A model generated the notes under the pieces. It was given only the letters and a program-made list of their open reading frames with translations. It had not been told where the DNA came from and did no database searches. A DNA stretch of 7,094 bases from Aliivibrio_A kagoshimensis. Lineage in GTDB: Bacteria > Pseudomonadota > Gammaproteobacteria > Enterobacterales > Vibrionaceae. The position numbers and the translations under genes are program-made. Shown one piece after another: positions 1 to 5,557 of the stretch. The stretch spans positions 1 to 7,094 of the forward strand of contig NZ_JAKJSQ010000112.1 of NCBI RefSeq assembly GCF_050337105.1, in the 5' to 3' direction. The first letter of the stretch is position 1; every line of letters starts with the position of its first letter.

Positions 1-847
1 GTTCTAACTCATTAATTTTTTCATAAATATCGTTAAGATCTTCCTGATTTCTCGCTCTAAAGTACTGTCCCCCAGTAAGGTTGGCAATTTCAGTTAACGT
101 AGGTTCATCGAGATCTTGCGCCGTATTGACCGTTCGAGAACCGAAGAAGCTCTTCACCTTCATTTCACCGGCGCCAACACCGACGGTATAGATGGTGACA
201 TTACTTTTTTGGGCTAGCTTTGCCGCTTCAATAGGCTCAATGACTCCTGCGGTATTACTGCCATCACTGAGCAGTACAATCACCCGCTGTGGCGCTTCAC
301 TCTCTATAAAGGTTTTGGTCGCAATACCAATGCCTTCACCGATGGCCGTCTGTTTGCCGACTAAACCAAAAACAGTTCTATTGAGCTGTTCTTCCACACT
401 TTCAATATCAAGAGTAAGCGGAGTCTGTAGATAGGCGTGATCGGCAAACAATACAAGACCGAGACGGTCACCTTTACGTTTACTGATAAAATCACTCAGA
501 ACCTTTTTCACTGACGTCAGTCGGTCAACATAGTCGCCATCAACAAGCATATCTTGTTGTGACATAGAGCCAGATAGATCAACGGTGAGCATCAAATCTC
601 GGTGAAGTGGTTGTGTCTGTATTGGTTCGCCGTACCATACTGGTCGAGATGCTGCCGCTAACAGTGCTATCCACATGAGGGCAAGTACCATTAATCGGTA
701 CCGTGAAAGCGAAGGGGGTTGTTCAATCCCCTTGGGCAGTGTCGGCATATGAATGGCCACTTGTGTTTGGACACGCGGTAACCACTTTCGAGCAAAGAAT
801 GGCAAAGGCAGCAATAACCACATCCACCACCAGGCAAAACTAAACAT
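1..847 (-). CDS. BatA-like von Willebrand factor A membrane protein (C-terminus beyond the left edge)
   Basis: Reading the minus strand from the ATG at 847 gives 282 codons with no stop before the window edge, so the 3' end is missing. Residues 4-19 and about 52-67 are hydrophobic, tryptophan-rich membrane segments. A VWA domain follows from about residue 85. Its metal-ion-dependent adhesion site looks complete: D90-L-S92-G-S94, T167 in a GKQTAIGEG stretch, and D195 in LLSDGS. This is the layout of BatA-type proteins, which usually run to roughly 320-340 aa and end in another membrane helix, so perhaps 40-60 residues lie outside. A GAGGTGA ribosome site at 851-857 supports the start. The gene overlaps the DUF4381 gene before it by 8 nt and is the fourth cistron of the moxR operon. 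Family knowledge suggests an inner-membrane VWA partner of the MoxR ATPase; the actual client is unknown. Confidence 0.9.
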   Translation of the reverse strand, partial: MFSFAWWWMWLLLPLPFFARKWLPRVQTQVAIHMPTLPKGIEQPPSLSRYRLMVLALMWIALLAAASRPVWYGEPIQTQPLHRDLMLTVDLSGSMSQQDMLVDGDYVDRLTSVKKVLSDFISKRKGDRLGLVLFADHAYLQTPLTLDIESVEEQLNRTVFGLVGKQTAIGEGIGIATKTFIESEAPQRVIVLLSDGSNTAGVIEPIEAAKLAQKSNVTIYTVGVGAGEMKVKSFFGSRTVNTAQDLDEPTLTEIANLTGGQYFRARNQEDLNDIYEKINELE

Positions 848-1358
848 GGGTCACCTCGCTATTGAGGTTATCTAATTGTTGTTTTGATGCAGGTAGAGCG
901 GTGTGAAGCCAATGCACACAGGTTTGATGACAGCGAATAAGATCATCCCTACACAAGGTTGATGGGGCATAGATAGCATGCTGCCAAAGCTCACTGTGTG
1001 CCTGAAAACCAGTACTGGAGTCAGAAGAGGAGCTGGCTTGGTCAAGAATGGTATAAAGTTCAGTACCGTTAAGGTGAGAGATAAGGCTTCTCGGGTAATA
1101 GGAGAAAAACGCACGTTTAACAAGCTCTAGCATCTTCACAGGATCATGGCGGATCTCATCAGACATTATGAGTAAGAGCGCTTCCTTTTTTGCTCTATGT
1201 TGTTGCTGACGACGTCGTAACAGCATAGTGGCAATAACCCCCAGTGATACCACAAAAATGATCAATAGCCACCAAGGCCAGCTTAACGGCCATAGACTTG
1301 GGATGTCATAACTGCGTATATCTTCTAAAGGTAAGAGCTTGTTAACAGAGTTACTCAT
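840..1358 (-). CDS. DUF4381 small membrane protein of the MoxR-VWA operon
   Basis: This 172-aa protein begins with a conserved-looking segment (LPLEDIRSYDIPSLWPLSWP, residues 9-28). A single membrane helix covers about residues 28-47, followed by an RRR stop-transfer patch and a soluble, mostly helical tail with a serine-rich stretch near residues 109-115. An N-terminal L-x-D-I...WPL..WW segment followed by one helix is the pattern of DUF4381 proteins, which sit between DUF58 and VWA genes in MoxR operons. The frame is open further upstream to an ATG at 1427, but that would overlap the DUF58 gene by 68 nt. The ATG at 1358 is preferred because an AGGAAG site lies 6 nt before it and the DUF58 stop ends 1 nt before it. 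It is probably a membrane adaptor for the ATPase and VWA partners. The family has no known biochemical activity that I can name. Confidence 0.88.
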   Translation of the reverse strand: MSNSVNKLLPLEDIRSYDIPSLWPLSWPWWLLIIFVVSLGVIATMLLRRRQQQHRAKKEALLLIMSDEIRHDPVKMLELVKRAFFSYYPRSLISHLNGTELYTILDQASSSSDSSTGFQAHSELWQHAIYAPSTLCRDDLIRCHQTCVHWLHTALPASKQQLDNLNSEVTHV

Positions 1359-1359
1359 A

Positions 1360-2316
1360 CTACGCTTCCTGTCGAAGGTGTGCTGGTGTCGTGGCTCTAA
1401 GTTGATCCAAAAGAGGAAGGTCCGCATACAGCTGATAAAAGGGTGAACCGAGTGAACGGGACAAATCAGTAATAAATTGGTGACGATGTTGGAAACTGCT
1501 ATTTAATAACTGTTTAGTACGCTTGTTGCCAAAGTCCAACCACGCTGTTCTACGTGCAGCATTGTCATTAACGGTAATACTGCCAGTAAATTGAGTTTGG
1601 CCACGCTCCAATGCATCAGAGATTGAGACGAGTTGCAGGCGGTTATGGTGGCGAATTTTGCTTAAGATGACCTTATGTTCTTGATGTAGGAGATGAAAAT
1701 CGCTGATCATGACTATCTCACTACCTTTAGGGCAAAGTTGGTGTAAGTGTTTGAAGGCATCAACCAACGGTATCAGTTTGGTCAACTCTGTATCAATGGG
1801 GTTGTTATGAAGTGTAACTAATTGATTGATGATATTAAGTGGCCCTTGCTGGCGAGCGGTTGGTTTACACTCTATTAAAGCCTCCCCAGTATAAATGATC
1901 GCTCCAACACGATCGTTCTGCTTAACGGCCAACCAGCTGATTAAAGAGGCAAAGTGCGCCGCTTGTACAGATTTAAGGAGTAATTTCGAGCCGAAACGCA
2001 TACTCGAACTGATATCGATGAACAACATCACTGGTTGTTCACGTTCCTCAGTAAAAAGCTTGGTGTGTGTTTTTCCGGTGCGAGCTGTGACACGCCAATC
2101 AATAGAGCGAATATCATCCCCAGCTTGATACTGACGAACTTCGGAGAAATTCATACCACGACCTTTGCTGCGACTGATGTGCTGCCCATTTAACTGGGAC
2201 CAAACACTTTTACTGGGTGGCAGCCAGTGAATGGTTTGATTTTTATACAACAGAAGCTCAGCTAAGCATAGGTGTAATCCATCACTGTGAGTTGGCAGCG
2301 TTAGCGACTCACTCAT
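1360..2316 (-). CDS. DUF58 family protein with VWA-like domain
   Basis: This is a 318-aa protein. Its family signature is clear at residues 54-94: GMNFSEVRQYQAGDDIRSID, then W74 and a basic stretch ending in EERE. The VWA-like domain carries a MIDAS-type motif D101-I-S103-S-S105, with a further aspartate, D206, in MISDF. There is no membrane segment, unlike longer DUF58 proteins with two N-terminal helices, so this is the short soluble type and probably acts in the cytoplasm. The ATG at 2316 overlaps the moxR stop in an ATGA arrangement (4 nt), which suggests translational coupling; only a weak AGG lies about 13 nt upstream. DUF58 genes are the most constant neighbours of moxR genes, and the proteins are thought to be partners or adaptors of the ATPase. 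The assignment to the family is firm; the cellular role is not known. Confidence 0.93.
   Translation of the reverse strand: MSESLTLPTHSDGLHLCLAELLLYKNQTIHWLPPSKSVWSQLNGQHISRSKGRGMNFSEVRQYQAGDDIRSIDWRVTARTGKTHTKLFTEEREQPVMLFIDISSSMRFGSKLLLKSVQAAHFASLISWLAVKQNDRVGAIIYTGEALIECKPTARQQGPLNIINQLVTLHNNPIDTELTKLIPLVDAFKHLHQLCPKGSEIVMISDFHLLHQEHKVILSKIRHHNRLQLVSISDALERGQTQFTGSITVNDNAARRTAWLDFGNKRTKQLLNSSFQHRHQFITDLSRSLGSPFYQLYADLPLLDQLRATTPAHLRQEA
1365..1370 (-). promoter_or_regulatory. Ribosome binding site of the DUF4381 gene
   Basis: The minus strand reads AGGAAG here, 6 nt upstream of the ATG at 1358. It lies inside the last codons of the DUF58 gene. It decides the start against the longer in-frame ATG at 1427, which would give a 23-residue extension lying wholly within DUF58 coding sequence. 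Confidence 0.7.
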
Positions 2317-3269
2317 GCACTGGTAACCTGTTCAATTAAGGTTTTAATAACGCGGTTTGGATTGATCGCTGCTGCTTGTGCTTCGTAGCTTAATAATAAT
2401 CTATGTCTAAGCACGGGGTAGGCCATCTTTTGTACGTCAATTGGTGTCACAAATTCACGACCAGCTAACCACGCGTGAGCTCTGGCACAGCGTTCTAGAG
2501 CAATGGTGGCACGTGGACTCACTCCCATCTGTAACCATTGTTCAAGTTGACTGTCATAACGGTGTGGTTCACGAGTCGCCATAACCAAACGAATAATGTA
2601 TTGCTCAATATTTTCAGCCATATGAATTGATAGGATCGCTTTACGGGCAGAAAAAATGTCTTCTTGTGTAATGGCAACGGCGTCACTACTGGTTGTTCCT
2701 AACGCTTCACCACGATTAAGACGGAGAATATCTAATTCACTTTCAGCATTAGGGTAGTTTACTTCAAGATGGAGTAAGAAACGATCTAATTGCGCTTCTG
2801 GAAGCGGGTAAGTTCCCTCTTGTTCAATGGGATTTTGTGTCGCCATGACTAAAAATAATTCAGGCAGAGCATAGGTATTACGACCCGCACTGATCTGCTT
2901 TTCTGCCATCGCTTCTAGCATCGCCGCTTGGACTTTTGCCGGAGCTCGGTTGATCTCATCAGCGAGAACCAATGAATTAAAAATGGGTCCTGGTTGAAAA
3001 GTAAACTCCCCAGTTTCAGGTCTGAAAATGTCTGTACCCGTTAAGTCAGATGGTAATAGATCAGGGGTAAATTGAACTCGGTGAAAATCCCCCTCAATAC
3101 AGTCAGAGAGTACCTTTACGGCACGTGTCTTCGCCAGGCCAGGAGGGCCTTCTACAAGAATATGTCCATCGGCAAGTAGTGCGATGAGAAGTTGTTTAAC
3201 CAGTTCGGGCTGACCGATAACCTGCGTTTCTAGATAGTGTTGAAGGCGTTGGAAGGTTTGGGTAAGCAT
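2313..3269 (-). CDS. MoxR-family AAA+ ATPase
   Basis: From the ATG at 3269 the protein is 318 aa, the usual MoxR length. It has Walker A GPPGLAKT (41-48), Walker B SLVLADE with D104 and E105, sensor 1 ATQNP (143-147, N146), an arginine-finger candidate R163 in LDRF, and sensor 2 arginine R253 in GVSPRA. Everything needed for ATP hydrolysis is present. The frame stays open upstream to an ATG at 3374, but that would overlap the glycosyltransferase gene by 14 nt and add 35 residues with no family character. The start at 3269 has a GAGAGAA site 4 nt before it and gives the familiar helical N-terminus. It is the first gene of a four-gene operon with DUF58, DUF4381 and a BatA-like VWA gene. MoxR ATPases act as chaperone-like remodelling machines with VWA partners, for example in maturing metalloenzymes or envelope proteins. 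The substrate cannot be read from this window. Confidence 0.95.
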   Translation of the reverse strand: MLTQTFQRLQHYLETQVIGQPELVKQLLIALLADGHILVEGPPGLAKTRAVKVLSDCIEGDFHRVQFTPDLLPSDLTGTDIFRPETGEFTFQPGPIFNSLVLADEINRAPAKVQAAMLEAMAEKQISAGRNTYALPELFLVMATQNPIEQEGTYPLPEAQLDRFLLHLEVNYPNAESELDILRLNRGEALGTTSSDAVAITQEDIFSARKAILSIHMAENIEQYIIRLVMATREPHRYDSQLEQWLQMGVSPRATIALERCARAHAWLAGREFVTPIDVQKMAYPVLRHRLLLSYEAQAAAINPNRVIKTLIEQVTSA

Positions 3270-3288
3270 TGTGTTCTCTCTAACTGCG

Positions 3289-3317
3289 ATAATATTGTTA
3301 ACTATATCCGATTGAAA
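3289..3317 (-). promoter_or_regulatory. Possible sigma-70 promoter for the moxR operon
   Basis: In the 91-nt gap between the glycosyltransferase and moxR genes, the minus strand offers TTTCAA (3312-3317) and TATTAT (3289-3294), 17 nt apart. The -35 is poor. Another -10-like hexamer, TATAGT, lies at 3301-3306 but has no good -35 partner. The gap is strongly AT-rich, fitting a promoter. I see no GC-rich hairpin with a T-run that would separate the two genes, so read-through from the glycosyltransferase gene is possible. Confidence 0.3.
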
Positions 3318-3360
3318 AAAAGAGTAAAAGTTCAAATAAAAATATCGACTGCCATTTGTT

Positions 3361-4596
3361 CTACTCAGGCTCAATCGCTTCTAATTTGTTTTTAACTTCA
3401 ATCCATTGAGACATATATTGCGTGCTTTTCATACTGTGGTGATTGAGCATCGCGCCAAGAAAGTTATCTTCTCGGTGCTGTTTAAGGGCGGATTGTATTC
3501 GAACAACCTGCTCAATGAATCGTATCCCTAACGGTACGGCATTAAACATGCTTAGTGCTTGGCTACACTGCAGTGAAGCATGATCCCACTCATCTTGGTG
3601 TTGATATAAATGAATGGCTTGTTGAACAAATGCTTCTGCGTCGTTTGCAATGGCACCTGGCCACTCATTTCCATCAGTCATACCTTCAACACCAACATCC
3701 GTTGTGATACTTGGGGTTCCCACCAACATAGCATCGAGCAACTTACCTTTAATACCAGCCCCAAAGCGCAGAGGAGCAAGACAAATTTTAGCCTGACCAA
3801 TAACCTCAAGCGCATCATCTGCCCAGCCCTTAATCAAGAATCCTTGCTTGGGATTATGCAGTGCAGTCGCTTTAGGCGGTGGGTATGAGCCATAAATGTG
3901 CAGTTCTGCCTGAGGAAGCTGCTTGCGAATCAATGGCCACAACTGTTGTAAGTACAACACAGAGTCCCAGTTGGGTGCATGTCTGAAATTACCAATGGCA
4001 ACAAAGTGCTCACGCTCAGAGAAGGAAATAGGTGTTCGGTCGTTGTTGGATACCATAAATGGCAAATGATGCAAAATATTAGGATCGATGTTGAACGTGT
4101 TGATTAGCAGATCATACTCATAACTTGAGATGATTAACGACAGATCAGAACGTGCAATGGCAGCAATTTCTCGCTTAGCAATATCAGAGCAAAAAAGATC
4201 ACCATTGTTCATCTGTCTGTTCTGTTTATGTGCGACATGTCGAGCATTTCGCAAGCACTGAAGATCTTCGGTATCCAATATTGTCATGGCATTAGGCGCA
4301 TACTTACGTACACGCCAGCCAAATTGCTCCTCCATCATGAAACGATCAAACATCACAATATCAGGAGCTACCTCTTCAAGGTAAAGATCAAAGCTACTGT
4401 CATTAAGAGCGATAGAGGTACTCTCAATACCGGTTAAGGAGAGATCAACCATGTGGTCGGTGCGCTGAGCGGGTGTGGCGAAAATCACTCGCCAATTCTG
4501 CTGCGTAAACAGAGTAAGCAGCGACATCATGTGTGTGCCAGCGGCAGAGGAGTTAGGTTCAGGCCAAACGTAACCGATTACAAGGACAGTGCTCAT
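3361..4596 (-). CDS. GT-B fold glycosyltransferase (GT4-like)
   Basis: This 411-aa protein has two Rossmann-like halves. The N-terminal half opens with STVLVIGYVWPEPNSSAAG, the nucleotide-fold start common in glycosyltransferases, and runs to about residue 190. The C-terminal half (about 196-370) has FVAIGNFRHAPNWDSV, a conserved ELHIYGS strand, and the donor-binding region around 275-305 (APLRFGAGIKGKLLDAMLVG, then TPSITTDVGVEG). The acidic residue that is normally the second glutamate of the E-x7-E motif is D288, and the first position is A280; this variation is seen in the GAGIKGK subgroup, so activity is plausible. There is no signal peptide or membrane helix, so it is cytoplasmic or peripheral. 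Sugar donor and acceptor cannot be told. No other polysaccharide genes are nearby, so it looks like a stand-alone gene. Its ribosome site is weak, with only a GAG about 9 nt before the ATG. Confidence 0.88.
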   Translation of the reverse strand: MSTVLVIGYVWPEPNSSAAGTHMMSLLTLFTQQNWRVIFATPAQRTDHMVDLSLTGIESTSIALNDSSFDLYLEEVAPDIVMFDRFMMEEQFGWRVRKYAPNAMTILDTEDLQCLRNARHVAHKQNRQMNNGDLFCSDIAKREIAAIARSDLSLIISSYEYDLLINTFNIDPNILHHLPFMVSNNDRTPISFSEREHFVAIGNFRHAPNWDSVLYLQQLWPLIRKQLPQAELHIYGSYPPPKATALHNPKQGFLIKGWADDALEVIGQAKICLAPLRFGAGIKGKLLDAMLVGTPSITTDVGVEGMTDGNEWPGAIANDAEAFVQQAIHLYQHQDEWDHASLQCSQALSMFNAVPLGIRFIEQVVRIQSALKQHREDNFLGAMLNHHSMKSTQYMSQWIEVKNKLEAIEPE

Positions 4597-4654
4597 GGGG
4601 AAGTCTCAAAAAAGTGATAGGGGCATGGTAAAACAAACGGAAGCAAAAACAAAA

Positions 4655-4681
4655 ATTTTATGTTTCTATTTTATTACTCAA
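4655..4681 (-). promoter_or_regulatory. Possible promoter for the glycosyltransferase gene
   Basis: The minus strand shows TAAAAT (4655-4660), one mismatch from the -10 consensus, and TTGAGT (4676-4681) upstream. The spacer of 15 nt is shorter than the usual 16-18, which lowers confidence. It would give a leader of roughly 50 nt before the ATG at 4596. Confidence 0.3.
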
Positions 4682-4695
4682 ACAAACTTCGGTAC

Positions 4696-4712
4696 CATTG
4701 ACTCAGACAATG
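4696..4712. promoter_or_regulatory. Operator-like palindrome in the divergent intergenic region
   Basis: CATTGACTCAGACAATG is a 17-nt near-perfect palindrome: CATTG pairs with CAATG, and the inner CT pairs with AG around a central C. The only asymmetry off the centre is an A/A pair. It lies 16 nt before the ATG of the small acidic protein gene and about 100 nt upstream of the glycosyltransferase start. It could bind a dimeric regulator or form a small hairpin in the leader of the plus-strand transcript. No convincing plus-strand promoter is visible: the TTGACT within it has no -10 at a proper distance before the start codon. Confidence 0.3.
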
Positions 4713-4728
4713 ATAAAGAGAGCCATTA

Positions 4729-4917
4729 ATGAAAGAACTAGAGCAAGAATTGGAACAGTTTGATGATATCACTGAAGAGGCTCTTCCAACGATTGAGGAG
4801 CAACAAAAGATCGTTGCTGAGTTAAAAAAACTCGAAGCGGAAGGCAAGTTAACGCCGGAAGTGATGGAGTCCTATTTCGGTAAGTTCTACACCGAAGAAA
4901 ACCAGACACAGCATTAA
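4729..4917 (+). CDS. Small, very acidic hypothetical protein with an HsdS-like motif
   Basis: I do not recognise a named family for this 62-aa protein. It is rich in glutamate (15 E and 2 D against 6 K and no R), has no cysteine and no membrane segment, and looks mostly helical. Residues 16-38 could form an amphipathic or coiled-coil helix. The stretch LPTIEEQQKIVAELKKL (19-35) resembles the conserved spacer repeat of type I restriction specificity subunits (LPPL.EQ..IV..L), but no target-recognition domain is present. The C-terminal part contains a short aromatic patch, YFGKFY (49-54). An AGAGAG site 8 or so nt before the ATG, the double TAA stop and a 28-nt gap to the hydrolase gene argue for a real gene, likely the first of a two-gene transcript. 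The role is unknown; it may be a small binding or regulatory protein. Confidence 0.75.
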   Translation: MKELEQELEQFDDITEEALPTIEEQQKIVAELKKLEAEGKLTPEVMESYFGKFYTEENQTQH

Positions 4918-4934
4918 TAACAATTAGCGCCATC

Positions 4935-4940
4935 AAGGAG
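4935..4940 (+). promoter_or_regulatory. Ribosome binding site of the FAH-family gene
   Basis: AAGGAG lies just before three possible in-frame starts: GTG at 4940, ATG at 4943 and ATG at 4946. The spacing to 4946 is 5 nt, against 2 nt for 4943 and an overlap for the GTG, so 4946 is the best start. Confidence 0.75.
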
Positions 4941-4945
4941 TGATG

Positions 4946-5557
4946 ATGAATACGATATCGTTCGAAGGTCGAACCGTAATCCCGAATAAAGTGGTTTGTG
5001 TTGGTCGCAATTATAGTGAGCATATCAAAGAACTTAACAATGACGTTCCGGATGAGATGGTGCTATTTTGTAAGCCTAATTCAGCCATTACCACTCAATT
5101 ACACTCCTATATTCAAGAAGAGCTGCATTACGAAACTGAGGTCTGTTTTCTCTATCTAGAAGGGCGGTTTCAAGGTGTAGGCGTAGGGTTAGACTTAACC
5201 AAGCGTAATTTACAAAGTAAGTTGAAACAAAAGGGCCTACCTTGGGAGAGAGCCAAAGCATTCAATCACTCCGCGCTATTCAGTGATTTTGTTGCTATAC
5301 CGCCTGGGCAATGTGACTATTTCTTTGAACTCACCATCAATGGAGACGTAATCCAAAGCGGTACCACCAAACAAATGCTGCACACCACTGACGATATCCT
5401 AGATGAAATTCAATCATTCATGACTCTACAAGATGGTGACATCGTGATGACTGGCACCCCAAAAGGTGTGGGGGTAGTTGCTAGAGACGCACTGTTTGAA
5501 GTGAAACTTATACAGGATAAATCTTTACTGGTTGAATCAAGTTGGCAGGCCCAATAA
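4946..5557 (+). CDS. Fumarylacetoacetate hydrolase family protein (YcgM/FAHD1-like)
   Basis: From the ATG at 4946 the protein is 203 aa, slightly shorter than E. coli YcgM (about 219 aa). The family landmarks are in order: VVCVGRNYSEHIKEL (17-30) with H26; CKPNSAI (42-48); the metal-binding pair E63 and E65 in HYETEV; D83 in GLDLTKRN; K104 in RAKAFNHSA, a candidate catalytic lysine; and MTGTPKGVG (168-176). All expected metal ligands are present, so an Mg or Mn dependent enzyme acting on a 2-oxo acid or acylpyruvate is likely, in the cytoplasm. The exact substrate (acylpyruvate, oxaloacetate or an aromatic-ring cleavage product) cannot be decided. No aromatic degradation genes are nearby, which favours a housekeeping, metabolite-repair type of role. 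It follows the small acidic gene by 28 nt and probably shares its transcript. Its last 50 bp overlap the opposing GGDEF-EAL gene. Confidence 0.93.
   Translation: MNTISFEGRTVIPNKVVCVGRNYSEHIKELNNDVPDEMVLFCKPNSAITTQLHSYIQEELHYETEVCFLYLEGRFQGVGVGLDLTKRNLQSKLKQKGLPWERAKAFNHSALFSDFVAIPPGQCDYFFELTINGDVIQSGTTKQMLHTTDDILDEIQSFMTLQDGDIVMTGTPKGVGVVARDALFEVKLIQDKSLLVESSWQAQ

Noticed and set aside
192..434. 80-codon plus-strand open frame
   Set aside because: It is antisense to the VWA domain of the BatA-like gene, whose MIDAS motifs are clearly coding, and shows no protein family character.
1359..1427. Longer DUF4381 start at 1427
   Set aside because: The extra 23 residues lie wholly within DUF58 coding sequence, and the ATG at 1358 has an AGGAAG site at good spacing and sits 1 nt after the DUF58 stop.
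3329..3362. Weak inverted repeat (CAAAT / ATTTG) after the glycosyltransferase stop as a terminator
   Set aside because: The stem is only about 5 AT-rich pairs with a 15-nt loop and no following T-run, so it does not meet the pattern of an intrinsic terminator.
3270..3374. Longer MoxR start at 3374, adding 35 residues
   Set aside because: It would overlap the glycosyltransferase gene, run through the AT-rich promoter-like gap and add sequence foreign to the family. The start at 3269 has a ribosome site and gives the standard length.
4769..5023. 84-codon minus-strand open frame across the small gene and hydrolase start
   Set aside because: It is antisense to two well-supported plus-strand genes, has no visible ribosome site of note and encodes a low-plausibility protein.
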